Part shown: positions 1 through 6,152 of the stretch, one piece after another | Numbering within the stretch: the stretch's first letter is position 1 | Layout of the letters: every line of letters starts with the position of its first letter | Virus record (IMG/VR): IMGVR_UViG_3300042346_000462 | Span: 1-48,761 of that record | From: a virus | Strand: one strand, 5' to 3' | Length of the DNA: 48,761 nucleotides | Notes under the pieces: generated by a model | Seen by the model: the letters and a program-made list of their open reading frames with translations, nothing else | The model's database searches: none | What the model was told of the DNA's origin: nothing | Translations under genes and position numbers: made by a program

Positions 1-127
1 AGCCAGAATCTACGCAGAACTTCCTAGACTGGGCTAAGGACCCTAAGGATTTTTTGGGCAAAACAGTAGTACCTGACAATCCGTACAGCGAATCTCCGTC
101 CGTCGACCATCGACCCCCCCCGCCCCC
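1..127. repeat. Terminal direct repeat, left copy
   Basis: The first 127 bases are identical to the last 127 bases (48635-48761), including the C-rich run near base 112. A reading frame continues through the join, so the ends represent the same locus. An exact length of 127 equals a common maximum assembly k-mer, so this is more likely the overlap of a circular assembly graph than a mapped physical terminus. It could still lie inside a longer terminal repeat. Confidence 0.95.
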
Positions 128-158
128 TTCGAATGATGAGGATATGGGTGAGGAATAG
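3..158 (+). CDS. HTH protein / candidate small terminase, C-terminal part across the join
   Basis: This is the 3' remainder of the gene that starts at 48160. Frame and sequence continue directly through the 127-base repeat and stop with TAG at 156-158. Joined, the gene is 633 bases (210 residues). This part encodes the end of the protein: a stretch with Asp, Trp and Phe (NFLDWAKDPKDFLG), then a proline run (RPPPPPS) and an acidic tail (NDEDMGEE). A proline/acidic tail after a helical body is compatible with a flexible partner-binding end. The next gene on the right is convergent. Confidence 0.75.
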   Translation, partial: PESTQNFLDWAKDPKDFLGKTVVPDNPYSESPSVDHRPPPPPSNDEDMGEE

Positions 159-383
159 ATTTCGCACAACATGAATTATGTCTAGTCGGGGTCTAATCTA
201 GGGCTATCTGCTCACGATTAGCACACCAAAGCGACTAGATGACGTCGGGGGGATTGACATAGGGGGGCTCTGTTATAGGGTTACCATGCCTCGCACGTCG
301 GGTTAGATACACATAACTCGATTCACCCTCTAGGATTGGCTAGGAAGGCAGATGATTGGGTCAAGGCTATGACACCATGTGCC
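159..383. other. Convergent gap with nested inverted repeat
   Basis: No gene is seen in these 225 bases between the HTH gene (plus, ends 158) and the nuclease gene (minus, ends 384). It holds an 8-base perfect inverted repeat, TCTAGTCG at 181-188 and CGACTAGA at 232-239. Nested inside is a 6-base inverted repeat, CTAATC at 193-198 and GATTAG at 216-221. No clear U-tract follows, so a termination role is only possible. A TTGACA at 254-259 has no well-spaced -10 partner. Confidence 0.45.
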
Positions 384-872
384 TCATGTGGTCTGGCCTC
401 TGGTGACAAATGGTAAGGTCCTACAGGCTATCTTCCACAGGTTGGCAATAGGCACGAGTATGACCTTGGACGAGTGATTGTCGCCACCTAGGGATAGGGC
501 ACAGCCATATGCGGCTGGGTTGGCATGAGCGGCCCTGAGATACTCCCTGAGGTCCTCTGTGGGCAGGATGATGGCCATGACTGGCACATCACCTAGCCTG
601 AATATGTGGACCCAAAAATCGGCGGTTGTGACAGCGATGCCTGACTTGTGGCCACGGCTCTCATACTCGAACACGGCATTACCTGTGGTGGCCCAAGTAT
701 CACGCTCGGTCTTGACCTCGACCTTGGCTTGGTCCGTGCCCAGCCATGTGAGCCAGTTCTCACCTGCTTGGCCGTACTGTAAGTCTATGTCGAACTTGGC
801 TCGGTCAGAGCCAGAGGAGCGGGAGCCCTGTGCTTCGTAGTGATTCATGGTGTGCGTATAGGAGATTCTCAT
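384..872 (-). CDS. PD-(D/E)XK-like phage nuclease (putative)
   Basis: 162 residues. The central part has the look of small phage PD-(D/E)XK nuclease-like proteins: FDIDLQYG near residue 27, a conserved glutamate at 39, then VEVK at 51-54 (E52 and K54 as the ExK pair), and an EYESRG block at 69-74 followed by TTADFWVH. In that superfamily these acidic and lysine residues bind metal and cleave DNA; activity here is inferred. The ATG at 872 gives an overlap of 68 bases with the lysozyme-like gene before it; the ATG at 848 would shorten the overlap to 44 bases. The two genes form a short minus-strand unit. The role could be DNA degradation or Holliday-junction processing. Confidence 0.5.
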   Translation of the reverse strand: MRISYTHTMNHYEAQGSRSSGSDRAKFDIDLQYGQAGENWLTWLGTDQAKVEVKTERDTWATTGNAVFEYESRGHKSGIAVTTADFWVHIFRLGDVPVMAIILPTEDLREYLRAAHANPAAYGCALSLGGDNHSSKVILVPIANLWKIACRTLPFVTRGQTT

Positions 873-1368
873 ACCTCATGCCAGTGGCCATCTTGCGGCG
901 GGCTAGGGAATAGGCATAACCAATGGACGTCAGCGGCTTCCATGGTGCCCTGTCAGAGTATGGGCATACTACGGCTGGCTCGTATGGGCTGATGACGTGC
1001 TTCAGTTCGGTCATGTGCCCAATCTTGTTGAGTATGCTTGGGCCTAGTGAGTAGCACGCATACAGCAGGGCTGGGCTTGGTGGTGCCCTGTGATGTACCC
1101 TGAAGCGTGAGACTATCTTCATCAGGAACGTGGTTGCATACTCTCGCGCGATATGTGGGTCATATGCGTCATGGTATGGATGCACAGGCAGGCCATCACG
1201 TCGCCTCATGTCGCTGATGTCCATCCAAGCACTCTGGTGTATCTGGAACGCACCAATGGCTGGGCCATCAGGATGATTCAGGTCGCCCTTGGCCTTGGGG
1301 TCATCGCCAGACTCAATGAGTGCTAGTGCATGAGCAAGTGCCCGCTGGTCTGTGTATACTGTGTGCAT
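805..1368 (-). CDS. Lysozyme / lytic transglycosylase-like endolysin
   Basis: 187 residues from the ATG at 1368. The N-terminal part matches the lysozyme-like fold of soluble lytic transglycosylases: a helix ending in ALIES with the probable catalytic glutamate at residue 19, then GAFQIH about 20 residues later, the GxxQI-type signature next to the substrate cleft. A later LYACYSLGPSIL segment fits the second conserved helix. It would cut peptidoglycan, probably for host lysis. Upstream in-frame starts exist at 1410 (ATG) and 1509 (ATG). The 1509 start adds a stretch resembling a signal peptide (RR, then GLACFLVVLCLLADV, then LFA), but it would overlap the opposite-strand reading frame starting at 1409. 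I took the domain-only start; the true start is open. Confidence 0.6.
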   Translation of the reverse strand: MHTVYTDQRALAHALALIESGDDPKAKGDLNHPDGPAIGAFQIHQSAWMDISDMRRRDGLPVHPYHDAYDPHIAREYATTFLMKIVSRFRVHHRAPPSPALLYACYSLGPSILNKIGHMTELKHVISPYEPAVVCPYSDRAPWKPLTSIGYAYSLARRKMATGMRYENLLYAHHESLRSTGLPLLWL

Positions 1369-1408
1369 GGGCTTGCCCTTGGAGCGATGAGATACGATGT
1401 TGTGGTCC

Positions 1409-1876
1409 ATGGCAAACAAACGCACGTCGGCTAACAGACAGAGAACGACTAAGAAGCAGGCCAACCCGCTTCGTCGCAAGTATGGTGTGAGCGGTGTCGA
1501 ATCGTTCATTGAAGCACATAAGAGAATCAACGATGAGCAGGTCAACACTATGTTGATGCTGGAGCCAAGAGAGTGGTGCGACTACGCATGCGTAGGTGTG
1601 GCTGAGGATGTGATGGGCTCACTCAGGTGCGTATATGACCTGAACATACTGGAGCATGCGTATGCGTTGTCATATGCGTACTCGGAATTCGGATACGACA
1701 GTATCGACAAACTAATTACACACGCCACGCCTGAGCAGTTCGACATGGCACAAGAGTGGGTATCCTATAACACATTACGTGCGGCACCTCACATGGGAGC
1801 CAACTCACCTCTGTTCATACGCTCTCATGACCCCAAAAAGTGGCAGACGGACGCAGAATGGTGCAAAGATTGGTAA
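1409..1876 (+). CDS. Hypothetical protein, head-to-head with endolysin
   Basis: 155 residues from the ATG at 1409; an in-frame ATG four codons upstream at 1397 gives 159. I recognise no family. The first 30 residues are basic and probably unstructured. The rest is mixed alpha with several Trp and Cys residues (EWCDYACVG, EWVSYN, KKWQTDAEWCKDW). Codon use is richer in A- and T-ending codons than the early genes further right. The two ATGs facing each other share the CCATGG at 1407-1412, so if the endolysin uses a longer start the genes overlap antisense. A shorter start at 1550 would avoid any overlap. Its reality is likely but not proven. Confidence 0.5.
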   Translation: MANKRTSANRQRTTKKQANPLRRKYGVSGVESFIEAHKRINDEQVNTMLMLEPREWCDYACVGVAEDVMGSLRCVYDLNILEHAYALSYAYSEFGYDSIDKLITHATPEQFDMAQEWVSYNTLRAAPHMGANSPLFIRSHDPKKWQTDAEWCKDW

Positions 1877-1883
1877 CTGGATT

Positions 1884-1931
1884 TCGTTGTATATCAACGA
1901 CTTACAACTATCTATCTACAGACGCTTGACG
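1884..1931 (+). promoter_or_regulatory. Hairpin and possible early promoter
   Basis: TCGTTG at 1884-1889 and CAACGA at 1895-1900 form a 6-bp hairpin just after the stop of the preceding gene, without a U-tract. It is followed by a repeated TATCTATCT at 1909-1917. A similar CTATCTATCT lies at 5826-5835, ahead of a second early gene group, so it may be part of a promoter read toward the tRNAs and early operon. Spacing to the weak TTGTAT at 1887-1892 is 16 bases. This is a tentative call. Confidence 0.2.
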
Positions 1932-1992
1932 CACGACTACGAATAGTCATGTTGATGGCATGGTGATTAACGCACCATGTTCTTTAACACAC

Positions 1993-2069
1993 GGGGATGC
2001 CTAGTAGGCAATGCGGCAGTTCAAATGGCCACGACACATGCAGGGGTGCAATCCCCCTTATCTCCACCA
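1993..2069 (+). tRNA. tRNA-like element, anticodon not assignable (degenerate?)
   Basis: 77 bases with a good acceptor stem (GGGGATG at 1993-1999 with TATCTCC at 2059-2065, two G-T pairs). It has discriminator A and an encoded CCA at 2067-2069. The T-arm is perfect (AGGGG at 2042-2046, CCCCT at 2054-2058). The T-loop reads TGCAATC, with G where tRNAs normally have T/pseudouridine. The 42 bases between do not fold into a normal anticodon arm: no 5-bp stem with a 7-base loop was found. It sits 6 bases upstream of a clean tRNA-His. It may be a decayed tRNA or a tRNA-shaped element. Confidence 0.35.
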
Positions 2070-2075
2070 CCTTAT

Positions 2076-2151
2076 GGTGTCCATAGTCCAATGGTTAGGA
2101 TACTGCCTTGTGATGGCAGGGATACGGGTTCGATTCCCGTTGGTCACCCCA
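2076..2151 (+). tRNA. tRNA-His (GTG)
   Basis: A complete cloverleaf can be drawn. The acceptor is GTGTCCA at 2077-2083 with TGGTCAC at 2141-2147 (one T-T mismatch). The D-stem is GTCC/GGAT. The anticodon stem is CTGCC/GGCAG around loop TTGTGAT, with anticodon GTG at 2110-2112. The T-arm is ACGGG/CCCGT with loop TTCGATT. An extra G at 2076 pairs with discriminator C at 2148, the -1 G identity feature of histidine tRNAs, and CCA is encoded at 2149-2151. It decodes CAC/CAT. Confidence 0.93.
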
Positions 2152-2235
2152 TTTATGGGTCATACTTGCAGATAGGGCAGTTCTCCAATCACAGAGCACT
2201 AGAACGCTCGCCCTCTGGCATTACAGACCCTCCAC

Positions 2236-2256
2236 TTTCCACCCAAACACACACAC
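2236..2256 (+). promoter_or_regulatory. CA-rich translation leader (no Shine-Dalgarno)
   Basis: TTTCCACCC followed by a run of CA dinucleotides ending directly at the ATG at 2257. There is no purine-rich SD sequence. The same block recurs before several early genes on this strand. Confidence 0.5.
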
Positions 2257-2355
2257 ATGAATAAACAACAAATCAGCACCCTCTGGGTCGTCGCCCTCAT
2301 CATCGACACGGCTACTCTCGTAGCCCTCTGCGTGACCATCGGCCTCATCTGGTAA
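2257..2355 (+). CDS. Small membrane protein, 32 aa
   Basis: A short reading frame of 32 residues starting with ATG immediately after a CA-rich leader. After a polar start (MNKQQIS) the whole remainder is hydrophobic (TLWVVALIIDTATLVALCVTIGLIW as one segment), so it is one transmembrane helix with a buried Asp. The shared leader motif is the main argument that it is expressed. It is the first protein of the early block after the tRNAs. Function unknown; small single-helix proteins early in phage operons often act on host membrane processes, but nothing here shows which. Confidence 0.55.
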   Translation: MNKQQISTLWVVALIIDTATLVALCVTIGLIW

Positions 2356-2360
2356 TGCTA

Positions 2361-2374
2361 GCCCCTTCGGGGGC
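2361..2374 (+). promoter_or_regulatory. UUCG hairpin before CA leader
   Basis: GCCCC, loop TTCG, GGGGC: a 5-bp stem closed by a stable C(UUCG)G tetraloop, between the stop at 2353-2355 and the CA-rich leader of the gene at 2403. No U-tract follows, so it is not a classical terminator. Confidence 0.5.
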
Positions 2375-2402
2375 CCACTTTATAACCAACCACACACACA
2401 AC

Positions 2403-2702
2403 ATGAAATACAGCATCAAATACACACCCATCAACACGGCCAAGGGGATTGACGTCTCCTTCGAGCAAGTTGAAAACCTCTACGTAGGCAATGGCAACCA
2501 ATGCCGTTGCGGATGCGGAGGCGAGTACTACGAGCCGTCCGATGAAGAGGGAGCCAAGGTAATCAAGCAGGCTCTGGCCAAGATGGCCAGCGGAGACTAC
2601 AGCGTCGAGTCCATTGACGACTACATCTTCGAAATCGTCATCCGCAAGGAACGCACCTTCAGGGGCAAGAACAAGGTCATGACCCTGTACCTCAAGAAAT
2701 AA
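2403..2702 (+). CDS. Hypothetical protein with CRCGCGG cysteine cluster
   Basis: 99 residues. The ATG at 2403 follows the leader ACCAACCACACACACAAC; longer in-frame starts upstream would run into the hairpin region and are not favoured. A compact cysteine cluster (CRCGCGGEYYEP) near residues 37-45 could bind a metal. The rest is a mix of strands and a helix rich in Lys and Glu, ending in a strand-rich basic tail (KVMTLYLKK). No family recognised. It lies between a 32-aa membrane protein and the histone-like protein in the same early unit, 12 bases before the next ATG. Confidence 0.7.
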   Translation: MKYSIKYTPINTAKGIDVSFEQVENLYVGNGNQCRCGCGGEYYEPSDEEGAKVIKQALAKMASGDYSVESIDDYIFEIVIRKERTFRGKNKVMTLYLKK

Positions 2703-2714
2703 TCACCCACACAC

Positions 2715-2921
2715 ATGAAGAATAAGTACAAGTACATCAAGCGTTCGGCCATAAAGGCCCTCGCCAAATCCAAGGGCAAGCGTGTCTCTGAACAGTTCCT
2801 GCTCATCCTCGACGCCTTCATCAGCAAAAAAATCTGCATCGCCTGTGAGACGCACAACGGGGGCCGCAAGACCCTCAAGGGCGACCTAGCGGTCATGATT
2901 GGGTTAGCCAGCAGGTTCTAA
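2715..2921 (+). CDS. Histone-fold-like small basic protein (putative)
   Basis: 68 residues, strongly basic. Three predicted helices are separated by two loops that resemble those of archaeal-type and bacterial histones. After a helix at about 8-20 comes KRVS at 22-25, then a long helix 26-47, then GGRKTLKGDL at 49-58 and a short third helix. In the histone fold the loop-1 Arg (here R23) and loop-2 Thr (here T53) pair. The long helix is about five residues shorter than in archaeal histones such as HMfB, and the R-to-D spacing in loop 2 is one residue short, so the assignment is tentative. It could bind phage or host DNA. The start follows the CACCCACACAC leader. An unrelated small alpha-helical phage protein remains possible. 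Confidence 0.45.
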   Translation: MKNKYKYIKRSAIKALAKSKGKRVSEQFLLILDAFISKKICIACETHNGGRKTLKGDLAVMIGLASRF

Positions 2922-2939
2922 TTTCCACCCAGCACACAC
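2922..2939 (+). promoter_or_regulatory. CA-rich translation leader (no Shine-Dalgarno)
   Basis: TTTCCACCCAGCACACAC directly before the ATG at 2940, begun just after the preceding stop codon. It matches the leader at 2236-2256 through TTTCCACCC and the CA run. Confidence 0.5.
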
Positions 2940-3194
2940 ATGAAGCACAAGAAAACCATGGCCTTACGGCCAATCAAACAGCGTACGTTCAAAGGCGAAT
3001 GCGTCCTCACCATCGCATCCACGCCTGCGAACACGCCTGAGTTCAACAACCGCATCTCGTTCCTTCGGGGACGGATGGAGCGGGTCAAGGACGCCTACGC
3101 CCAGCGTGGCTTCCACTGGTTCAAGACCGCTTGGGCCACGGACCTCATCGAACGTGAACTCGGCAAGGTCGAGAAAGAACTCGGCCTCAAATAA
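2940..3194 (+). CDS. Hypothetical early protein, 84 aa
   Basis: 84 residues, basic. No family recognised. The first half is probably extended (RPIKQRTFKGECVLTIAS), followed by a helix-rich half with alternating charges (RGRMERVKDAYAQRGF, then DLIERELGKVEKELGLK) that could pack as a hairpin or dimerise. The ATG at 2940 sits directly after a TTTCCACCC-CACACA leader. The next gene in the unit is the RecE-like nuclease, separated by a GNRA hairpin, so a link to DNA metabolism is possible but not shown. Confidence 0.65.
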   Translation: MKHKKTMALRPIKQRTFKGECVLTIASTPANTPEFNNRISFLRGRMERVKDAYAQRGFHWFKTAWATDLIERELGKVEKELGLK

Positions 3195-3203
3195 GTTGAC
3201 GAC

Positions 3204-3219
3204 TGCCCCGAAAGGGGCA
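3204..3219 (+). promoter_or_regulatory. GAAA-loop hairpin before nuclease gene
   Basis: TGCCCC, loop GAAA, GGGGCA: a perfect 6-bp stem with a GNRA tetraloop. It lies between the stop at 3192-3194 and the leader CCTTTCACCGCACAC (3223-3237) of the ATG at 3238. No U-tract follows. Confidence 0.55.
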
Positions 3220-3237
3220 CAACCTTTCACCGCACAC

Positions 3238-4092
3238 ATGATTAAAACACACTACGACCCTGCTACGCTCTCTGAATTCAAGTTCGAGTTCGTGGCCTCA
3301 GAAATCATCCACGGCCTCGAAGAGGCCAAGTACCGCATGGCGGATGGACTCAACCAGTCCACCCTCAAGAAGGCACTGGCCGTCTCTCCGTTCCACGCAG
3401 ACTACCTGCTGAAGAACCCAGAGCAGACTCCTGCCATGGCCTTCGGCTCTGCCCTGCACACGCTCGTGCTTGAGCCCTCCAAGTTCGACAAGGAGTACGC
3501 CGTCGCACCAGAGTGCGATAGGCGGACCACTGAGGGTAAGCACATCTGGAACCTGTTCACCAGCGAGATTGGCGAACGCAAGGCCATCAAGGCCTCGGAC
3601 TACGAGGACATGCTCGGCATGAAGGCCAGCGTGGGCAACCTGTTCGAGAGCCAGCACGGCAAGCGATACGTCGAGTCCGCATTCTTCTCCGAGATTCTCG
3701 TCACTGAAGGCGAGTTCAAGGGCAAGCGTGTCAGGCTCAAAGGCAAACTCGACTGCTACCACGAGCGTGAGGATTCCGTGACCATCAAGGACCTCAAGAC
3801 TGTGGCCGACATCAGCAACATCAACGGGGCCTCGTACCACTCCAACTGGGCTATCCAGTCTGGCCTGTACAAGGACGCCCTAGAGTTCGCCCTGCGTAAG
3901 CCTGCGGCCTTTGTCTACGTCTGCGTGGGCAAGGACAAGCCCTTCGACTGCAGGGTGGCCAAGTGCACCCAAGAGATGCTCGCCAAGGGCAACCTTGAGT
4001 ACGGCAAGGCCATCCACATGTGGCTGAACTGGGAAGCCATGGGCAAGCCCAACACCGCCAAGTTCCTCGGCATCCAAGACCTCAATGGCTAA
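3238..4092 (+). CDS. RecE-like PD-(D/E)XK exonuclease
   Basis: 284 residues, similar in layout to the putative exodeoxyribonuclease VIII/RecE-type phage nucleases of the PD-(D/E)XK superfamily. Visible motifs: FGSALHTLVLEP around residues 69-80 (conserved His74), GKLDCYHE with Asp172, IKDLKT with D185 and K187 as the D/ExK pair, and QSGLYKDAL at 207-214 as the QxxxY motif. Such enzymes degrade dsDNA and leave single strands for an annealing protein; the ERF protein 2.7 kb downstream is the natural partner. The ATG at 3238 is chosen because it follows a CA-type leader, and longer in-frame starts run back through the previous gene. The stop overlaps the next gene by 8 bases. Confidence 0.8.
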   Translation: MIKTHYDPATLSEFKFEFVASEIIHGLEEAKYRMADGLNQSTLKKALAVSPFHADYLLKNPEQTPAMAFGSALHTLVLEPSKFDKEYAVAPECDRRTTEGKHIWNLFTSEIGERKAIKASDYEDMLGMKASVGNLFESQHGKRYVESAFFSEILVTEGEFKGKRVRLKGKLDCYHEREDSVTIKDLKTVADISNINGASYHSNWAIQSGLYKDALEFALRKPAAFVYVCVGKDKPFDCRVAKCTQEMLAKGNLEYGKAIHMWLNWEAMGKPNTAKFLGIQDLNG

Positions 4093-4744
4093 GGACTTCG
4101 AGTTCAAGGGCGTGTGGATACCCTCACGGGTATTCACGGACGCTCGGCTGACCCAGTCGGACAAGTTCCTGTTCGGGGTCATCCACATCCTCTGCAACGA
4201 GCGTGGCTGTTTCGCCACCCGTGAGGCCCTGTCTGACTACATGGGCCAGTCCGTACGCAACACCCAGTACAGCATCGGCAGGCTGATGGACTGTGGCTAC
4301 GTACGCAGGGATGAGGATGGCACCCTCTGGGACATCGTGAGCCACACGCTGGACAGGGGTGAAAAACCTTTCACGGGAGGGGTGAAGAATTCTTCATCTC
4401 AGGGGCGAAGAAATTTTCACCCAGATAGTAATAAGGATAGAAACAAGGAGATAGAAAAGGCACCAGAGGTGCTGGTGGGGGATTCCTTCATTCGTTCTAA
4501 CCCTGAACTATCGGCTGTCTGGGACAAGTGGCTGGAGCACCGCAGGGCCAAACGCTGGTCCACGACCAACACCTATATCGCTGGCTGGGACGAGGCATTC
4601 AGCCAATGGGGAGCCGCACAGGCTGTCCAGTCCATCAACCAGAGCCTCCTGCAGGGCTGGCAGGGCCTGTTCGAGCCTAAGGGTAGGGTTACCCCTAGGG
4701 CACAGGCTCCAAAGTCCGACACGGACCACTCCAAAGGATTCTAA
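4085..4744 (+). CDS. HTH replication initiation / DnaD-like protein
   Basis: 219 residues. The N-terminal 80 residues have the pattern of a winged-helix replication protein domain (helices around DKFLFGVIHILCNE, FATREALSDYMG, SVRNTQYSIGRLMDCGYV, then a wing). A polar linker follows (around 95-130). The C-terminal part (about 140-205) is helical with several Trp residues (AVWDKWLEHRRAKRW, GWDEAFSQWG). This two-domain layout, with a DnaC-like loader just downstream, is typical of phage initiators that bind the origin and recruit the loader. It overlaps the nuclease gene by 8 bases (ATGGCTAA). The initiator role is inferred from layout and context. Confidence 0.6.
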   Translation: MAKDFEFKGVWIPSRVFTDARLTQSDKFLFGVIHILCNERGCFATREALSDYMGQSVRNTQYSIGRLMDCGYVRRDEDGTLWDIVSHTLDRGEKPFTGGVKNSSSQGRRNFHPDSNKDRNKEIEKAPEVLVGDSFIRSNPELSAVWDKWLEHRRAKRWSTTNTYIAGWDEAFSQWGAAQAVQSINQSLLQGWQGLFEPKGRVTPRAQAPKSDTDHSKGF

Positions 4745-4749
4745 CCACC

Positions 4750-4959
4750 ATGAACAACGAAGACCTCAACAAACGCACCCCCGAACAACTCAAGGAACTG
4801 GTGCAGACCCTCCGTGAGGAGAACCAGAAACTGAGGACCGAGCGTAACGCTCAGGCCGCAGAGATGGAGAAGCACGTCGAGAACTTCCTGAGCCTGCGTG
4901 AGCGGTTCACCGAACTGAACAAGCAGGTGCAGGAAATCGTCAACCGCAGGAAGCCATGA
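4750..4959 (+). CDS. Small coiled-coil protein
   Basis: 69 residues, nearly all predicted as one long charged helix with heptad-like spacing of Leu (LKELVQTLREENQKLRTER and onward), so a dimeric coiled coil is likely. It begins 6 bases after the preceding stop, behind TAACCACC, and overlaps the DnaC-like gene by 4 bases (ATGA). Placed between initiator and loader, it could be an accessory of the replication complex, but the sequence alone does not show this. Confidence 0.7.
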   Translation: MNNEDLNKRTPEQLKELVQTLREENQKLRTERNAQAAEMEKHVENFLSLRERFTELNKQVQEIVNRRKP

Positions 4960-5630
4960 GCCCTCCTCTTTGCCGCAACTTCAACTGCAACAACACCTGC
5001 CACGTGCGTGAGTACGGGGAGGGTGGCGTGGCCATCTATGAGACTCTGTGCACTCCCTGCATGGTCCACTGGAACAAGATGGTACTCACTGTGGGCATGC
5101 CCAAGGAGCCCAAACCTGAGACGCCCATGCCCGAACTGTTCGCCGATACGGACCCCAAGCGTCTGGGCGAACTGCAGATGGTGGCCGAGCACTACCTGCC
5201 CAGCGGCAAAGGCCTGCTGATTCACGGCACCACACGTAAGGGAAAAACACGTACGGCTTGGTACATCGCCAACAGGCTGTGGAATGAGAACAAGTACAAG
5301 AACAGGTATCTGTTCCTGACCATGTTCGAACTGGAGGCCCGCATCGCCGCATCGTGGGGCAATAGCACGTGGGATAAGACCATGCTCCACATGACCAACG
5401 TGCCGCTCCTGTTCCTCGACGACATGGGCAAGGAGAAGATGACTGACCGCATGGCCTCGTGCCTGTTCGCCCTCATCGACCAGCGTACCATGCACAAGCG
5501 TCCTACGATTATCACTACGAACCTGACGGGCGACACGCTCATGGAGCGATTCCATGACAAGGAGACTGGTGCGGCGTTCGTTGCACGTCTCAAGGACAGC
5601 GACCTGTTCGAGCGTGTAGCCGCCCGATGA
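4956..5630 (+). CDS. DnaC-like AAA+ helicase loader
   Basis: 224 residues. The N-terminal part holds cysteines at 6, 11, 15, 32 and 35, likely a zinc-binding module as in DnaC-type loaders. The ATPase core shows Walker A GTTRKGKT at 91-98, Walker B LLFLDD at 151-156, and a sensor-1 motif ITTN ending at Asn189. The family loads the replicative helicase onto the origin in an ATP-dependent way. No helicase gene is visible in the window, so the target should be the host DnaB. It overlaps neighbours on both sides by ATGA junctions, so it is translated together with the coiled-coil protein before it and the 56-aa protein after it. Confidence 0.85.
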   Translation: MSPPLCRNFNCNNTCHVREYGEGGVAIYETLCTPCMVHWNKMVLTVGMPKEPKPETPMPELFADTDPKRLGELQMVAEHYLPSGKGLLIHGTTRKGKTRTAWYIANRLWNENKYKNRYLFLTMFELEARIAASWGNSTWDKTMLHMTNVPLLFLDDMGKEKMTDRMASCLFALIDQRTMHKRPTIITTNLTGDTLMERFHDKETGAAFVARLKDSDLFERVAAR

Positions 5631-5797
5631 CCCAGAAGCGTAGACCCGAAAGACTGAAGCCCAGCCTTAAACTGCTGACTCCAGACGAGAAAAAGGTCAT
5701 GGACAAGACCATGGCCGAAATTCGTGAGATGTGGAAGTCGTTGTACGCCAAAAACAAGTGGAAGCCGCAGGACCCCCTGAAAAAAGTGCAAAAATAA
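5627..5797 (+). CDS. Small basic protein, 56 aa
   Basis: 56 residues. It starts at the ATG inside the ATGA that ends the loader gene, and ends with TAA at 5795-5797. Very rich in Lys and Arg, with a central helix (PDEKKVMDKTMAEIREMWKSLYA) and basic ends. No family recognised. The four-base overlap indicates coupled translation with the loader, so a helper role in replication is plausible. It is the last gene of this sub-block; an 87-base gap with a hairpin follows. Confidence 0.65.
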   Translation: MTQKRRPERLKPSLKLLTPDEKKVMDKTMAEIREMWKSLYAKNKWKPQDPLKKVQK

Positions 5798-5798
5798 G

Positions 5799-5855
5799 TT
5801 GCACCCGACTACAAAAGGTACACATCTATCTATCTCGTCCCTGCTACAACAGGGA
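5799..5855 (+). promoter_or_regulatory. Possible early promoter and hairpin
   Basis: TTGCAC at 5799-5804, GTACACATCTATCTATC at 5818-5834, then a 6-bp hairpin TCCCTG (5838-5843) / CAGGGA (5850-5855) with loop CTACAA. The hairpin is followed by a C/A-rich leader to the ATG at 5885. The first part resembles the minus-strand gap at 40558-40633, which has TTGCAACGAACCCTAAACG then TACATCT. This is a candidate promoter for the second early gene group; the -10 is not E. coli-like. Confidence 0.3.
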
Positions 5856-5884
5856 ATAACCGACAACAACCAACCAACACACGC

Positions 5885-6124
5885 ATGAGCGAAATCAACA
5901 TCAACGCCGTCAATGCTCGCATCGAGGACCTCGAAAAGGAAATCGCTGTTATCAAGGCCGAGAAGCAGAACCTCACCGACCCCGTCATCAAGGGCCTCGG
6001 CATCAAGTTCTCCGACCTCGACCTGAGCAAGGCCTCTGCTGTCATCCACCTCCACAACGCTGTCCTACAGCGTCTGGAAGAACTGACGGCCAAGGTCGAG
6101 GCTCTCGAAGCCAAGGCAAAGTAA
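5885..6124 (+). CDS. Small helical protein with two coiled-coil segments
   Basis: 79 residues. The ATG at 5885 follows AACCAACCAACACACGC. Two helical, heptad-patterned stretches (about 5-28 and 55-79, rich in Glu, Lys, Leu and Ala) flank a short central part (DPVIKGLGIKFSDLDLS). The layout suggests a small oligomer. No family recognised. It leads the second early group, which ends with the ERF annealing protein. Confidence 0.7.
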   Translation: MSEININAVNARIEDLEKEIAVIKAEKQNLTDPVIKGLGIKFSDLDLSKASAVIHLHNAVLQRLEELTAKVEALEAKAK

Positions 6125-6130
6125 TCCATC

Positions 6131-6147
6131 GGGGGAGCAAGGCCCCC
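6131..6147 (+). promoter_or_regulatory. Intergenic hairpin
   Basis: GGGGG (6131-6135) and CCCCC (6143-6147) around a 7-base loop, directly after the stop at 6122-6124 and before the CA-rich leader of the gene at 6171. No U-tract follows. Confidence 0.4.
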
Positions 6148-6152
6148 ATCAA

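Noticed and set aside
254-280. TTGACA with TTATAG as a plus-strand promoter
   Set aside because: Spacing is about 13-14 bases, too short, and no plus-strand gene follows for more than 1 kb.
1977-2264. 95-codon open frame on plus
   Set aside because: It runs straight through the tRNA-His gene and the tRNA-like element.
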